Shown here: one piece after another, positions 1 to 12,969 of the stretch | Layout: the number at the start of each line of letters is the position of its first letter | Position numbering within the stretch: position 1 is the first letter of the stretch | Assembly (NCBI RefSeq): GCF_964340395.1 | Contig: NC_135558.1 | Span: forward strand, 20,549,871-20,613,870 | Direction: 5' to 3' | Length of the DNA: 64,000 bases | Source of the DNA: Glandiceps talaboti | Taxonomy: Eukaryota > Hemichordata > Enteropneusta > Spengelidae | The notes under the pieces: model-generated | The model's input: the letters and a program-made list of their open reading frames with translations, nothing else | Told to the model about the DNA's origin: nothing | Database searches by the model: none | Position numbers and translations under genes: made by a program

Positions 1-44
1 GATGCACTATACATTGTTGAATTGTGAAATTGGTTAATGCTTTC

Positions 45-235
45 ATATAATAATAATAATAATAAATTATAATGTTGTTTTTTATATCGTACTCAATTCC
101 CACTCTTTGTTCAAAGTATTTTACAATTACCACTCCTGGCATGGACCTATTGTGGCACAACGTCCCTTTACTTCCTTAACTCCCTGGGAGCATACAATCC
201 ATTGCAACCTTTATAAGTGCATAGGATTAAAGCAT
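45..235 (+). repeat. Second copy of the tccctggggagcatacaat repeat
   Basis: It shares gcacaa, ccctttacttccttaactcc and ctgggagcatacaat with 47990-48075, in the same orientation, and also follows an ATA microsatellite (47-66). It is decayed. Confidence 0.45.
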
Positions 236-3200
236 TCACATTGCAACCTCTATCCTACCACGTCCCCAATTATACAGCTGGGATGACCGAGGCACAGTTG
301 TGGTTCAAATCTTGGCCAAAGCCTTTAGCCATTCAGAAAAAGACACCAACAACAGGGCAACCTGCAGATTCCAAGCTGGCCACTCTAATCATTCAACCAT
401 GTGCACGTACTCCATACATGAATGTATAAGCTTTGGAAATCTAAGCCTGTCTAAATCACTGACCTGTAACTGCGATTGCTCATCAACCTAATATGAAGGA
501 AAACATAGCACAGATCAGCAACATAGACAGGCTAGGGAAATACCCAGAAATCTAATATGACCATGAATGCATTTACAAGAATCGACTGTTAGAAATGTAG
601 TAGTATTTGATGACAAAATTTTGGAAATTAGCCAGCCCTAATGTATATGTATCTTAAGTATCCTGTACATTTTGTGACTCCCAGTTAATGCAAATGATCT
701 TCATATCAGTAAATGTAATTGACTTTGAAAACTGATCAATTTCACTTGTTTACCATGATAATGAAGCATGTTGTAAATTGATGCAGATTTATTGTTGATG
801 AATATTCATTACAACACCATACTTAGAAAACAAGCTAACAAAAGAAGCAGGACCTATTGTGTTCATTTATGGCCTGAATTCAAATTGGAATTCCCTCCCT
901 AATGGGTGGGCTGACATGACACAATTTCAGTTGACCTCTCAATTTGCATATTACATCATATACAGATGTACAATGTTTGGAAGGGCAATCATTGTGTCTG
1001 TCTCTATCTATTTTTCTTTAAAATTCGCCGATTATTGTGTAGACTATTGTGTAGACATAGTTCATAACTGTATTATTTTTGTTCTTTCTCATAAGGCTAG
1101 GGATTCAATTCATTGTTTAGTGTTATGTTATCAGTGGAGCCATATTTAAGATCAGTCCTTGGACCAACTTTTACTATTAACTCTGCTGAACAGCTAAGAT
1201 GTGAATTTAAATCTTAATCTTCACTGTTAATTTACAATTTTGTGTTTTCTTTCCAAGCCCTAGTAGTAGTACATATACAGAGCTGTTAGGTTGACATTTT
1301 CAAATTATGATTAATTTTTACTAATTAAAAATATACAAAATCTTTTACCAGAAACTTATTTATCTTCCATATTAGCTAAATCTCCTCCTCTGCAGTCTAA
1401 TTGATTTTATCAGATATTTAAATGTAGACTTTGGAAGAATTCAATATACACATTTGTGTAAATAATTGTCAATGAATAGTTTCTATATTTTTACTCTTGA
1501 TAACCTTTTTTTCCCCATTCACTGTGTGACTAGAATATGCTATAATGTTACCTTAATTATGATAGAAATATCAAATGTAAATTGCTTAAACCATTTCCCA
1601 ACTTGTAGTTTTCAGTGTAAAGATACCCCCACCCCCACCCCACCCCCGATTGAAAGAAGATAATAGAACTTTACAACATTTAGATACATTAGTTGTGTGC
1701 ATCACATTTCAGTATTTCGGTCATCAAACTGCACATAATGAAGTGCTCATCTAAATATCAGGAGAGTCATGATGTGTACCATTTGAAATTACAGTTTGAT
1801 AAGGAATTTCCAATAGCTGGTGATACACAAAATGGCACATAGGGTTTATTTTAAAGTATGTGAAACACATAGTACTAGTCATCGATTGGTTTTGTTAGAA
1901 GTACTGGTCTGTTATCAAACCTTGGATACTGTCAGGAATTTCACATTTAGAAGGACAATTGGAATTATAGTCAGTACATGTATACAGTACTTAGTTATAT
2001 GCACAAGCTGTTAACATTGATAATAGCCCAAAACATCCCACAGACAACCTTGTAAAAAGTGACAGTGTTGTGAAAAGGGATGATTCTAGACAACCACAAT
2101 TGAACATTCAACTCAATACAACAGATAATATAGCACAAGTCAAAAGCCTTGAAATGTTTGGCATAGTGTAATCGAGACATTCTGTTATCTGTCATTTTAG
2201 GATCATTCGGGGTCAGTGGTTGAATCAACAGGTGGTTGCTATGCAGTTTTAACCCTAACAACCACCTAACCACACAATCCCTACTGAGGTCACATACAGG
2301 GATCAATGACACTCCTCATATCTGCTAACTGAAAGGTTATGCTATATTATTTAGTAATCTCTAGTAGTGTTCTCAAATTGAAATAACACTTTGTTGTTCT
2401 CATCGATTATAACCCTGACTGTGATCACTTTCACTGAAATGCAATACAGTAACTGTTACAAACTTAACACATCAACCAATCCAATAATAAACAGAGAATA
2501 TTAAGCCTTTACTATATATTATCCAGATAAATGGAATCTAAGTCTCACTTTGTCCATACTAGTTTGTAATACTGGTATACAAACAGCTGTATACCTAACT
2601 GAAAGTGTAGTATGACAGCTTGGGGTCAATTTATTTTAAGCCAATGTTAGATAACGTCCTTGACATGGTTACATCAATGGCCTGTATGTATGTATGTATG
2701 GTGTACTAATTTAGAATACAGCCTGGTTACATGTATTATTAATCAGCCAATGTTAGGCCAAAAAAGTATTTCTGGTCAGTGCACGCATTACTGAAATACT
2801 CTCACGTTGTTTTTTTATTTTTTCCTATGCGGTCTGCACATCTGTGGGCAAACACAAAAATAACCCTCCCTGTGACTTTAGTGAAGACAACTGCAGAGCC
2901 AATCATGAACAAGCAAATGAACATCTGCCCCTCACACACACTTACTCCAAAGTACTGCCATAAATAGTAGATTGAGTGACATTTTTGTTGAGAATACCCC
3001 CCCCCCCAAGAAAAAAGAAATTCATGTCATCACAACACTTTAGACAAAATGTCCTGACCAGAAACAATTTAATGATTTATATTACAAGATAGTAATATTG
3101 TTGTCAGTGCAATACATACCTACAATTTCACAATAAAATTTCACAAATAAGTATATAAATTCAATCCTGTTTTTCTAAACTTGTATTTTTTTATGTGCAA

Positions 3201-3461
3201 ACAAATACCTCTGAAAGAGAGAGATCGATTGGCATGGATTTCATTTTATATAATTGACATTATTTTAAATTTTATTTACATTAGACATTCACCTTTTTTA
3301 ATATACATAGCTGATAGCTTATAGTGTATCAAAAGGTAATAAATTTGATGTTTGGAAGGATCTGGACTCATCAGTAGAAATTGTATTTCTTATTCAAATC
3401 ACATTAACTCTGTAAAGACTGACTCACTATTTTGAGGGTGTCCTTGTTTTATGCAGACTTT
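236..3461. other. Non-coding stretch, left edge
   Basis: AT-rich sequence with no convincing exon on either strand. It holds a decayed SINE-like copy (1090-1180), a C-rich tract (1627-1647) and a poly-C run near 3000. If the putative gene at 14413 extends this far, this is its intron or beyond. Confidence 0.5.
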
Positions 3462-4213
3462 ATCACTAGAGTCAATCCTTACAGGGTTGAAATCACTAGA
3501 AACTGAGTCAATCCTTACAGGGTTGAAATCACTAGAAACTGAGTCAACCCTTACAGGGTTGAAATCACTAGAAACTGAGTCAACCCTTACAGGGTTGAAA
3601 TCACTAGAAACTGAGTCAATCCTTACAGGGTTGAAATCACTAGAAACTGAGTCAATCCTTACAGGGTTGAAATCACTAGAAACTGAGTCAATCCTTACAG
3701 GGTTGAAATCACTAGAAACTGAGTCAATCCTTACAGGGTTGAAATCACTAGAAACTGAGTCAATCCTTACAGGGTTGAAATCACTAGAAACTGAGTCAAT
3801 CCTTACAGGGTTGAAATCACTAGAAACTGAGTCAATCCTTACAGGGTTGAAATCACTAGAAACTGAGTCAATCCTTACAGGGTTGAAATCACTAGAAACT
3901 GAGTCAATCCTTACAGGGTTGAAATCACTAGAAACTGAGTCAATCCTTACAGGGTTGAAATCACTAGAAACTGAGTCAATCCTTACAGGGTTGAAATCAC
4001 TAGAAACTGAGTCAATCCTTACAGGGTTGAAATCACTAGAAACTGAGTCAATCCTTACAGGGTTGAAATCACTAGAAACTGAGTCAATCCTTACAGGGTT
4101 GAAATCACTAGAAACTGAGTCAATCCTTACAGGGTTGAAATCACTAGAAACTGAGTCAATCCTTACAGGGTTGAAATCACTAGAAACTGAGTCAATCCTT
4201 ACAGGGTTGAAAT
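3462..4213. repeat. 36-bp minisatellite, about 21 copies
   Basis: The unit contains acagggttgaaatcactaga followed by aactgagtcaatcctt. Copies are almost identical; two adjacent units carry caaccc for caatcc, and the first unit is shortened. The unit length is divisible by three and lacks stops in several frames, so long false reading frames run through it on both strands. No gene is inferred. Confidence 0.95.
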
Positions 4214-5104
4214 ATACAACAAATGAATTAAATTTAACCAAGCAGCACATATATGATAAGTTGGAGGATCTGTCGTGTACATGTCATTTTCATAAGTACA
4301 CCAATTATTTGTTGGTGGTAATTAATTTGTAAAACTTTAAATAATTATAATGTACATGGATGACTACTGAATTGTCTGCATTACCAGGGTCCAGATCACT
4401 TCAAATTTACCTAATAGTCTGGGAAAAGTGTGGAACCATACCTCTTAATGTATGTATATAATGATAATGACATTTTCAACTACAGGTATCTATTACCCTT
4501 TCTTTACAAATAGCTTTGACATAGTTCCACCTTGGTGACTCGATCCTTCTACACAAAATCATCACATTTCATACTTGCACCTTTATTCAGGTATATGCCT
4601 GACATGTTTCTTTTGAACTTAAAAGACGCCTACACGGATGACTTCTTGTCAGTCAGGAACACTCTGGTGTCTACACGCTCTGGTTCTTAAACAATCTGGG
4701 TAGCAGGTCAAGGTACACCAATAAATAAAATCTAATATCCTGTACATGTTACTGCTGAATATTCGCGCCTAAATTCTTTGGATGAGTGCATCCGAGGCTC
4801 ATTTTAGTTCAATGGAGAAATTTAAGAGCTGCGCCATTAACAATTCTGGAGTGAGTTTATCCTGAATATTTAAAAAGGAATGTATGTATATTGACTTCAT
4901 ACACTTAATACTTATTGTGGCAATTATTATTTTCATTCAAAATGTACAATTTGTTGCAGACTATTCGAAAAAGTCAACAAGATAATCTTGAATCTTATCT
5001 GTTGCTTATTGAGAGCTCACTCAATTTATACAGTGTACATTAACTGACAAGGCCTGTTTACGACTGTCTAAACTGTTTGTAAACTACAATATGGAATTAA
5101 TGTG

Positions 5105-5245
5105 AATGGGTTAAAGGCCAGGGATTCATGCCCAGTTCTTGCATCAATTTAATGATATCCTAGCCGTCAATGGAGCCAAAAGGAGATTACTTGGGATCAT
5201 TCTTTTGTTCTTGGACCAGTTTTCTATAGCTCTAACTCCCAGGCT
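5105..5245 (+). repeat. SINE-like dispersed family, copy 4 (inverted)
   Basis: It contains gttaaaggccagggattcat, caatggagccaaaaggagat and cattcttttgttcttggacc, matching the inverted family consensus. A more decayed relative is at 1090-1180 (agtggagccatatttaagat, ccttggaccaacttt). Confidence 0.55.
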
Positions 5246-5772
5246 CCCCACTGTCAACTGTTTGTCATACATGTAATTTAATTGTAATCCTTGTTACATA
5301 TCACATCGTCAAAGACAGGGTTCAACAATGTACACTCTCTATATTGAAAAGAATACCAGGCTTTCTGTTATTCCATAGTTACCATATTATGTATGTATGG
5401 GGTCAAGGCTTCTCTGTTCTTTTGCTACTTGCTGTATACCTTACAATGACTAAACCAGTGATCTGAGAAGGTACCCCTCCATCGTCAAGGACTACACTAC
5501 CTATCATTTGGCAGGCTTACATGTACCAAAGCAGATGTCACCTTGGGGTCTTCTCAAACTCAATAAACTTATTCTGTATTATTTATACATACAGGTATAA
5601 TGGTAGTCTGTAACATTGGGTCAGTTACATACTAGCAGTGAGTCCATCAACTACATATGGTGTCCCTACTCAAGTTTTCAACAACATTGTCTACTGTATG
5701 AAAGTTTAAAAAAAAAAGTGCTAACAAGAGAAATGAATCAACTATGTTTGAAGTCAAATGCAACCCCCATCC

Positions 5773-5945
5773 CATCCCAAACACACATACATAAATAAAT
5801 ACATACATTCATACATACATACGTGCATACGCGCACACACACACGCACGCACGCACGCACACACACACACACATGTAACCCAGGCACACACACACACACA
5901 CACACATACATACATACATACATACACATACACACACATACATAA
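5773..5945. repeat. Compound CA/CATA microsatellite
   Basis: (ATAC)n, (CACG)n and (CA)n blocks, interrupted at about 5871-5885 by unique sequence. Non-coding. Confidence 0.9.
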
Positions 5946-6305
5946 AACACACAGACATCTCAGGGGACTATAGTGCAAGTCAAGTGATCAGGTTATAAAT
6001 TAAAAGTCAATCCTTCTGTTTGAGATTTAATCAAGGATTTCCACTAGCTGACTTGTTTCAACACTTTCACACTTGTTGTCTCCAACAGTGTCCTGTGTAT
6101 TAAGTCATTGTGCACACAGTATATCAATCCAACTATAGGGTTAAGAACTAGAAGTGACAAACTGATGACAAACTGACAACCTATGATGCAAACATTACAT
6201 TCTTTACAACAACCTGTTGAATGTGGGAGATTGCCTGATATAATGACTAATAGTCAATTATTCAATATTGTGAAAGTAACTATCAGTCAAATGACTATGT
6301 TTGAG

Positions 6306-6791
6306 TCAATCTGATTAAAATCCGATGTAGTGTACATGGCACAATTTTTTGGGGCTGTTACGTTTACTGTCGCTTGTTCTTTTGTAAGTGCTCGTTACAT
6401 ACATCTGACACAATACCATAGGTTTTCCTGAACCCAATCTCATACTAATGAGTAGCCAATCAGAATCCATCTTACAATATATAGCATTCAACATTCAAAA
6501 TTGAAAGAAAGAGAACCACCAAACAATAATGATAACATTGTTGTTTGCACTCTGTGCTCGTGCTCTTTTCAAAGACAGCATTCTGAAGTACTGTACTCGT
6601 ACGTTTCGGTGCATTAGTATTACGTGTTCTCATTCGTGAGTGAATTTACTCAGAGCTCTCGTGTGGCCTGCGAAAACCTATGGCATTATGTCAGATATAT
6701 GTAACAAGTGTTCACAAAAGAACAAATGACAGTAAACATAAAACTGGTGCCAAAAAGAAATCATGACTACATTGGATTTTAATCAGATTGA
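6306..6791. mobile_element. Fold-back element with about 125-bp inverted arms
   Basis: The left arm starts TCAATCTGATTAAAATCC (6306-6323) and the right arm ends GGATTTTAATCAGATTGA (6774-6791). Similarity continues inward through the gtttactgtc and ttgttcttttgt stretches and on to ccataggtttt. The centre of about 230 bp shows no coding signal. No certain target duplication is seen. Confidence 0.72.
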
Positions 6792-9687
6792 TTAGGATTC
6801 AAATTTAGAGGTGAAAAATAGTTGTCTGGCAGAAATCTGGAAAAAGTTGATCCTGGACAAAGGAAGAATCCTATTTAATCTTTATGACTCCCTTGATATA
6901 ATAACACTAATAAGATAACTAACGATTCAAATATTGGGCTTTTTTTAACATCATTTTCAAAGAAATCAGGAGAGGTCTAGTCTGGTATCACATCCATTTC
7001 TAGATATGCAAGTCTTTCCATGGGCTGTACGTTATTTGTACTTATGTGACCTGGCTGGCAGAGGCCTAAATTGTAGGCTGTAAATGGAAAGAAATTTATT
7101 ACTTAGTCTAGAATGGGCATTATTTTCTATTGTGTGGGTAGAAGGTGTTCAACCATAGCTCTAAATTTACAGCAGAGAAGGGACACCACTTACACGAAGG
7201 TCAGTTCTCATGATTTGTTCACTTTCAATGTAGCAAACATCACCAGGGAATTAAGCTATACAATCTACTTTTCAGGTCTTATTTTCACTTAACAGCCTCT
7301 AAATACATGCATCACTTTTAAAATTACTTTTTTTGAATCATGGATGTTTTGTTTTAACATGTTTCACCAAGTTTTAGAGTGGTTTTAAAAGAATCTCTGA
7401 CCCTACATGATAAGGGTCTATCTTAGACCTTGATCACCAAGTCATGTGTGGAGCATCAGTTAGTCTATAAATTACACAACCATCTTCCTATACAACCCAT
7501 TTTTACATACAATATCTTGCCAATGCATGATTCAGTTTCAAATCAGATGTTGTAACCATGAATAAGAATTTCTTTTGAACTGTCAGACACAGTTGAATGA
7601 TAACAAACAGGTACAGAATCAGCTGATGTGGAAACACTTAGTATAACATGGTCCCACAGGCTGGGTGGGTGGGGTTATAATGTATGAATAGAAACTCTCC
7701 ATCTTTTGTTCTCTTATCTCATTTAAATATCGTACCATACCAGGATTACACAGACGTTCTTTTCTTTCGGCGGTGTTTTTTTTACAGTGGATTGTTTTTA
7801 CACTAGTTGAACAATGCATGTTAATTTCTTCAGCATACTTCTTATACATGTGCATGCATGGTTGATTGCATAACAATTTCTCTTTCACAAAAGGTATTTC
7901 GACAAAAGCTTGTCATTTAAGGCTGGCAACATAGGATGCATATATGTGGTCCAATCCTTTCCTGAGCAGGTCAGGTAGCAAGAAACATATGTATACTGCC
8001 ATTTTGTAATTGACCAACAATACTGACCGGTTTTTGGATGAACTTTAATGCAAAACTTCTGAGCATTTGTCTGGAGTATATCCATAGACCCTCCACCAAC
8101 ATGGGGGTCTATGGCATATCATTTTATAGGTATAAAAATATAGACCCTCCCTGGTTGAGGGTCTATGGTATAAACTCAACTACATAGTTGTCAGGCGTTT
8201 CTCCCAAATTATTACTCTGGATGCCAGCATGGTTTCTAACTAAACTGTGAGTCGAGGTGTAAATTGTAATGATACTGTAAAGGAACTAGACTACTAAATT
8301 ATAGGAAATCAACCAAAAATTGCAGCTTTTCATTGTTTCCCCACCTTATCAAAAATTGTTATACACTGAAAAGTTAAAGGGCAACCTTTCAGGCTCCATC
8401 CTTATTTCCATTAACAGCTAATGAATAAAAGTACTCTTAGACTACCAGCTTAGACTAGACAGCCTGCAGCACAGTGCCTGCAGCAAACCAACATGTCCAA
8501 CACATTACCATTACAGTTCACAGTCTACACAAAGGTAATAGACAGACAAACTGAGTCAGCATTTTCAGACTGTTGAATACCTCTACAACTTCATTTGCAT
8601 ACAATACAGACATATATAGACAATTTGAATGGAATATTTGTGAATTTTGTTGCAGCATATAACTTTAATTCATAGCGGGAAGTCGTACTTACACAGAAGA
8701 ATTATAACAATTGAAATTCTGTAGGAATGGAATTTCTAAGTGTATGTAACATCCCAAGTGGACAATAAAATGCATGCAAACTACATTTTACAGCTTTTCA
8801 AGGCCTCACCAGATCAATAACTTTGTTACACAAACAAGGTGTGCACGTTGGTCTTCAAACTGAAGAGATACATCAACAAATACATACCTTCATGATCTAG
8901 ATCATACCACATTTGCCCGGCAAATATTTTTCCCAACTTTACTCTCAAAATTTGTATTCAGATTATTTTTAATAAAGTGAGTTTTTTCCTAAATTGCTTA
9001 TAAATTTGACTCTCAAGAAAGAATACAAATATTATATAAGTATTTCAGTCATTTTTTTAATTCAAATAGAAAAATGGTAAAAAAATTGTTATCACAGTAT
9101 CTCCTATAAGAGATATAGTTAAAGCAAAAATGATATGGTTATGTTAATTAATTTATACCAGATCTTGAACCCACTATTCTATAAAGCAGACACCCCCCAC
9201 CCCCATACTAAAAACCCATTGGAAATAAAGCATATGCCTTCAAAATATTAAATTATATATCACATATTTACATACATACTGGCTCATATCTATCACATTT
9301 CTTTACTCAATTTGATATAATTCTAACTATATTTATTTCTGTCAATAATATAAAATTATCGGTATTTGTCAGACAAGTTTTCCTGACTTGTGTCAAAACA
9401 TTGTACCATGTACACTGACACTTTGATCTTTATCAAAACTCCTATCTTACACTTCAAACAACAACTAAATTAACACTGATAAGTACTTGTTATCCTAAAT
9501 TTGAAAAACAACACACCACCAGTTATGTCAACAGCATAGAGATTAGAAATGATCTCTGTAGATTAAACAAGTTGATCTTATAGCACATGGGTATTTCAAG
9601 TTTGCTCTCTAGACTCAGACACAAAAAAGCAGGAAATTGGAACGGAGATGTTGGCTGTCAACTTAGATAACAAAATTTTAATGTACA
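6792..9687. other. Non-coding stretch
   Basis: Apart from the hairpin pair (8082-8165) and a single echo of the 46-bp repeat (8246-8292), I see nothing. The 89-codon minus-strand frame at 7619-7888 has no splice signals that would make it an exon. Confidence 0.45.
8082..8165. repeat. Two tandem hairpins built on tagaccctc/gagggtcta
   Basis: ccataGACCC (8082-8091) pairs with gggtctatgg (8105-8114), and tagaccctc (8141-8149) pairs with gagggtcta (8157-8165). The related catagactctacagggtcta lies at about 11705. The origin is unknown; it may be an end of a small inverted-repeat element. Confidence 0.55.
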
Positions 9688-9858
9688 TCACATAGAAAAG
9701 AAGTGAATTGTTAAATGGTGTGTATCTAATGTATTCTGGCTGTCATCAAAACAACCAGAGCATGCCATAGCTATTTCCAGCAGGTCAGCAGTTGTTTGTG
9801 TCAGCTTTCTCTGAGGGAGAATCATTGTGAGATATGTGTTATAATCATTAGACAGTCT
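9688..9858 (-). CDS. Possible exon of the second minus-strand gene
   Basis: An acceptor-like gtgtttgtcaacag is followed in phase 0 by QRLSNDYNTYLTMILPQRKL, TQTTADLLEIAMACSGCFDD and about 15 more residues to a TGA near 9690. Phase 0 would fit the MSKEERGSVQA exon at 14413-14445. The composition is protein-like and not low-complexity. I recognise no family, see no convincing donor, and find no AATAAA close behind the stop. A chance open frame remains quite possible. Confidence 0.22.
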   Translation of the reverse strand, partial: RLSNDYNTYLTMILPQRKLTQTTADLLEIAMACSGCFDDSQNTLDTHHLTIHFFSM

Positions 9859-11924
9859 TTGCTGTTGACAAACACCATAATGTATATATTGCCTCAATAT
9901 GCTTAGCAGACGTGTTTCATTGCTGGCTATTGGTTCTTAGGTTAACTTTTTCTATGTGTCCTTCACAGATAGTCTAACAACTTAACTGCATCCATATATT
10001 TTAAATAAGGGCACACTGCTTTTATTAAGGGTGCTAAACTAGGTAATGTCTACCAACAGGTATGTTACCCACAAAAATCAGCGTATGGACTATTAAATGC
10101 CAATTTGACCAGATTTCAAGTGTTTCTTATACAAAACGTTCTTACTCAAATTGTTTGCTAATACATCCATGTTCAAATGCATCAAGTCCATTGTAGTTAT
10201 CTCTAGTCTAGTGTGTTGAGGGACACGCCCCAAGAACAACACCTGATATGGCAGGAAATGCCTTTAAAAGGATTTTGAATTCCTTTACGTACTGTCATGC
10301 TAATTTATTAGGTGGGCACAATAGAGTATGTATAATGTTGGCAAGGTTAAGAATTTCTTGGCAACCTTTCCTATACCCAGGAGAGTGTACGTTTATTCAA
10401 AAAATAACCAACAAAAAACTGGATGTGGTCAGTGTCATTGTATCATTAAGTACAAACTAAGGGAGGGACTGTATAGAGTCATGGGTCATTTCAACTCGTC
10501 CCAGTGTCATCTCACCCCATTCAACTCACCCCAATGTCAAGTCACCTTAATTTCAACTCACCCCAATTTCAGTGCATCAGATTTCTGGGCTGATTATTTG
10601 TTATATTTTTCAGTATCTGTAACAATAAAGGTCTGCTTTTCCTACCAAAACAAGGGTGGGATATTAAACCAAACTGAAAAGTCAGTATATTAGATGTACA
10701 GTGTTTTGTTTACATCTTAGTATCGTAACAGCTTTTATAACTGAAAATACATGCACACCAATCATACTGCAAAGATCAGTACATTACTTGAGTACGTGAT
10801 TTTGACAGAGTGGGAAGATTTAAAGGTGGGAGGACTTGAAATTGGGACGAAATAAATCACAATCACAACTTATAGATAGGAGTAAGCTGTCTAGAATCCA
10901 GTCACACTGTAGGGCGTCTGCTCGTCTTACTTTTCACCCTACCACACCTGGCATTTCACTAACATCCATTTAGTCAAACCTACAATTAGAGTATGATTTT
11001 TCCCGCCATAATGATTCAATATTGCAAAGTTTACATCATATGGCCCAACCTTCCCTACTTGGTTCTAATCACAGGGTGACACAACTGACATCATCTAACA
11101 GCAGGAATACTGTGAAACCCAATAACAATTTGCACTGATTTCTGGTCGATGCTTCATTAATTAAACTAAATGACCACTGGTAAAAAAAAGCCAGGCATGG
11201 TAGAGGAAAAGTGACAGTAAAATTCTAGGCCATATTTCTGTAAATACTATTATACTACTGCAACATTTTTAGTATGTAGACATAAACCTTATTCGTGTCA
11301 TGGGACTATGAGTTGGTATGTAAAACTATCGACAGGAAACAATCACTGCTGCATTCATTTGTATTCCTATCTGGTCACACATCACATGGTTTTAACTACA
11401 TACGTCAAACATACATAGTATGACGATATATACTATATAAATGTACTTATCAATTAGGCAACAAGCCAGGATTTCTATATTGTTTCAGACATTTCACTTG
11501 TAATTTAGATGTCTGTGTCTCTATATATAGCCATCCAAATTTCCTTTTCCTTTTCACTTGATTACCAAAAATGGGAAAGAGTAGTTGATATAACTGAATA
11601 ATCCTGTTTGCACACAGAGTAAGCTGGGACTTGATTCTGATTGAAGAGAGTGACAAAGTCAGAATTTAGTCTCAATTTATTCTGCCTGCTCGTTTAGTTT
11701 ATTCATAGACTCTACAGGGTCTATGGTTCATTTCAGTAAAACAACAACATCGACAGTACAGATATACAAGTAAAAACTGGTACAAATTGTTGAATTACTT
11801 GGATAACCCGTAAAGTCAAAGATTTATTTCCAGTGGGGTCCATACACTGATTCAAGAAAGTGGCAGGATTACCAAAAGTGCTTAACTATATGGAATAGAA
11901 AAGAATTAAGGCAAACTAACTAAT

Positions 11925-12140
11925 GACGAATAAACTCCGTTTTCAGTATCCCTTAGTGTACTGGACAGATATGATTTGACTGCTTTTTTAAGGAGGCGTT
12001 TCTTTGCGATATCTGTTTTATTGATGCTGGTAGATTATTCCAGTCCTTAATGGTGTTAGCGTAAAACGTATCAGCAGCCTCACCTTTAACCGTTGGCTGA
12101 CCAACCAACCTCACCCAATGCTAGGACAACAATACCTGAA
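11925..12140 (-). pseudogene. Second LINE reverse-transcriptase C-terminal fragment
   Basis: The minus strand encodes ADTFYANTIKDWNNLPASIK followed by QISQRN, then after a one-base frameshift LLKKAVKSYLSSTLRDT. FYxxTIxDWNNLP and KKAVKxYL are typical of the end of LINE reverse transcriptases. It is frameshifted and lacks the catalytic domain. It differs from the fragment at 20040-20508, so it is probably another subfamily. Confidence 0.65.
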
Positions 12141-12825
12141 TTGTTCCATAACTGCTGTACTTACTATTGGCTTAATCAAATGATACTAATTAATACAAAA
12201 TCAACAATACAACTCTTTTAATTAGCCATTCAACCTAAAATTGCTAGAACCTTGTTTTTCAAATCAATAGTTTGTCTATTTTAGAAGATGTCTGCTAGTA
12301 TATTATACACTGAGGCAAGGGATTATGGGAAATAAACTCAGTAAGGAGCTTCACGTACACCTCTTCAAAGAATGACCTCAGCATTGTGTGAGCAAGGTAT
12401 GGAGGTTGATGATATATCAATAATTGTCGGACAGTTTATGAAAGTAATGGTACATTCCCCACCTCAGGTGTTCACTTTAATTTATCTGTTGTTTGTAAAG
12501 CTAGATTTATGATAATACAGTATCGTGACCTTTAACCCCAGTCTGAAAGTGCCTGTTTCTTATCTCACTGATAATCAGACAAGATTGAATGCGAGATAAA
12601 GGTAATAATATTTTGAACAGTGTCCTCAGAAAGTTAATCATTAACTCCACCCCAGTGTTATTTATTTATTATGGTTTCACCTTGTGGCCACTGTATTTAG
12701 CCATTAAGCCAGCTACTGAAATAACTGTACATTGATTAATCAATAAACTGTTCTATGTATGGCTACCTCAAGGATTACAATTACCTTGGACTGATCATGA
12801 AGTCTACACAGCTGTGTGTGTGTGA

Positions 12826-12826
12826 T

Positions 12827-12859
<33 letters not shown>

Positions 12860-12880
12860 GGTTTGAGACAGCCAGGCTGG

Positions 12881-12963
<83 letters not shown>
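12826..12963. repeat. (GACA)n and (GA)n microsatellites
   Basis: A GACA tract (12826-12858) and, after a 22-bp gap, an uninterrupted GA tract of about 80 bp (12881-12963). Arg/Glu and Ser/Leu readings through it are artefacts. Confidence 0.95.
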
Positions 12964-12966
<3 letters not shown>

Positions 12967-12969
12967 AGG

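Noticed and set aside
3399-4332. Open frames of about 290 codons on both strands
   Set aside because: They are readings through the 36-bp minisatellite, with no splice sites, start context or protein-like flanks.
7619-7888. 89-codon minus-strand frame
   Set aside because: No splice signals, no recognisable domain and a composition like the surrounding DNA.
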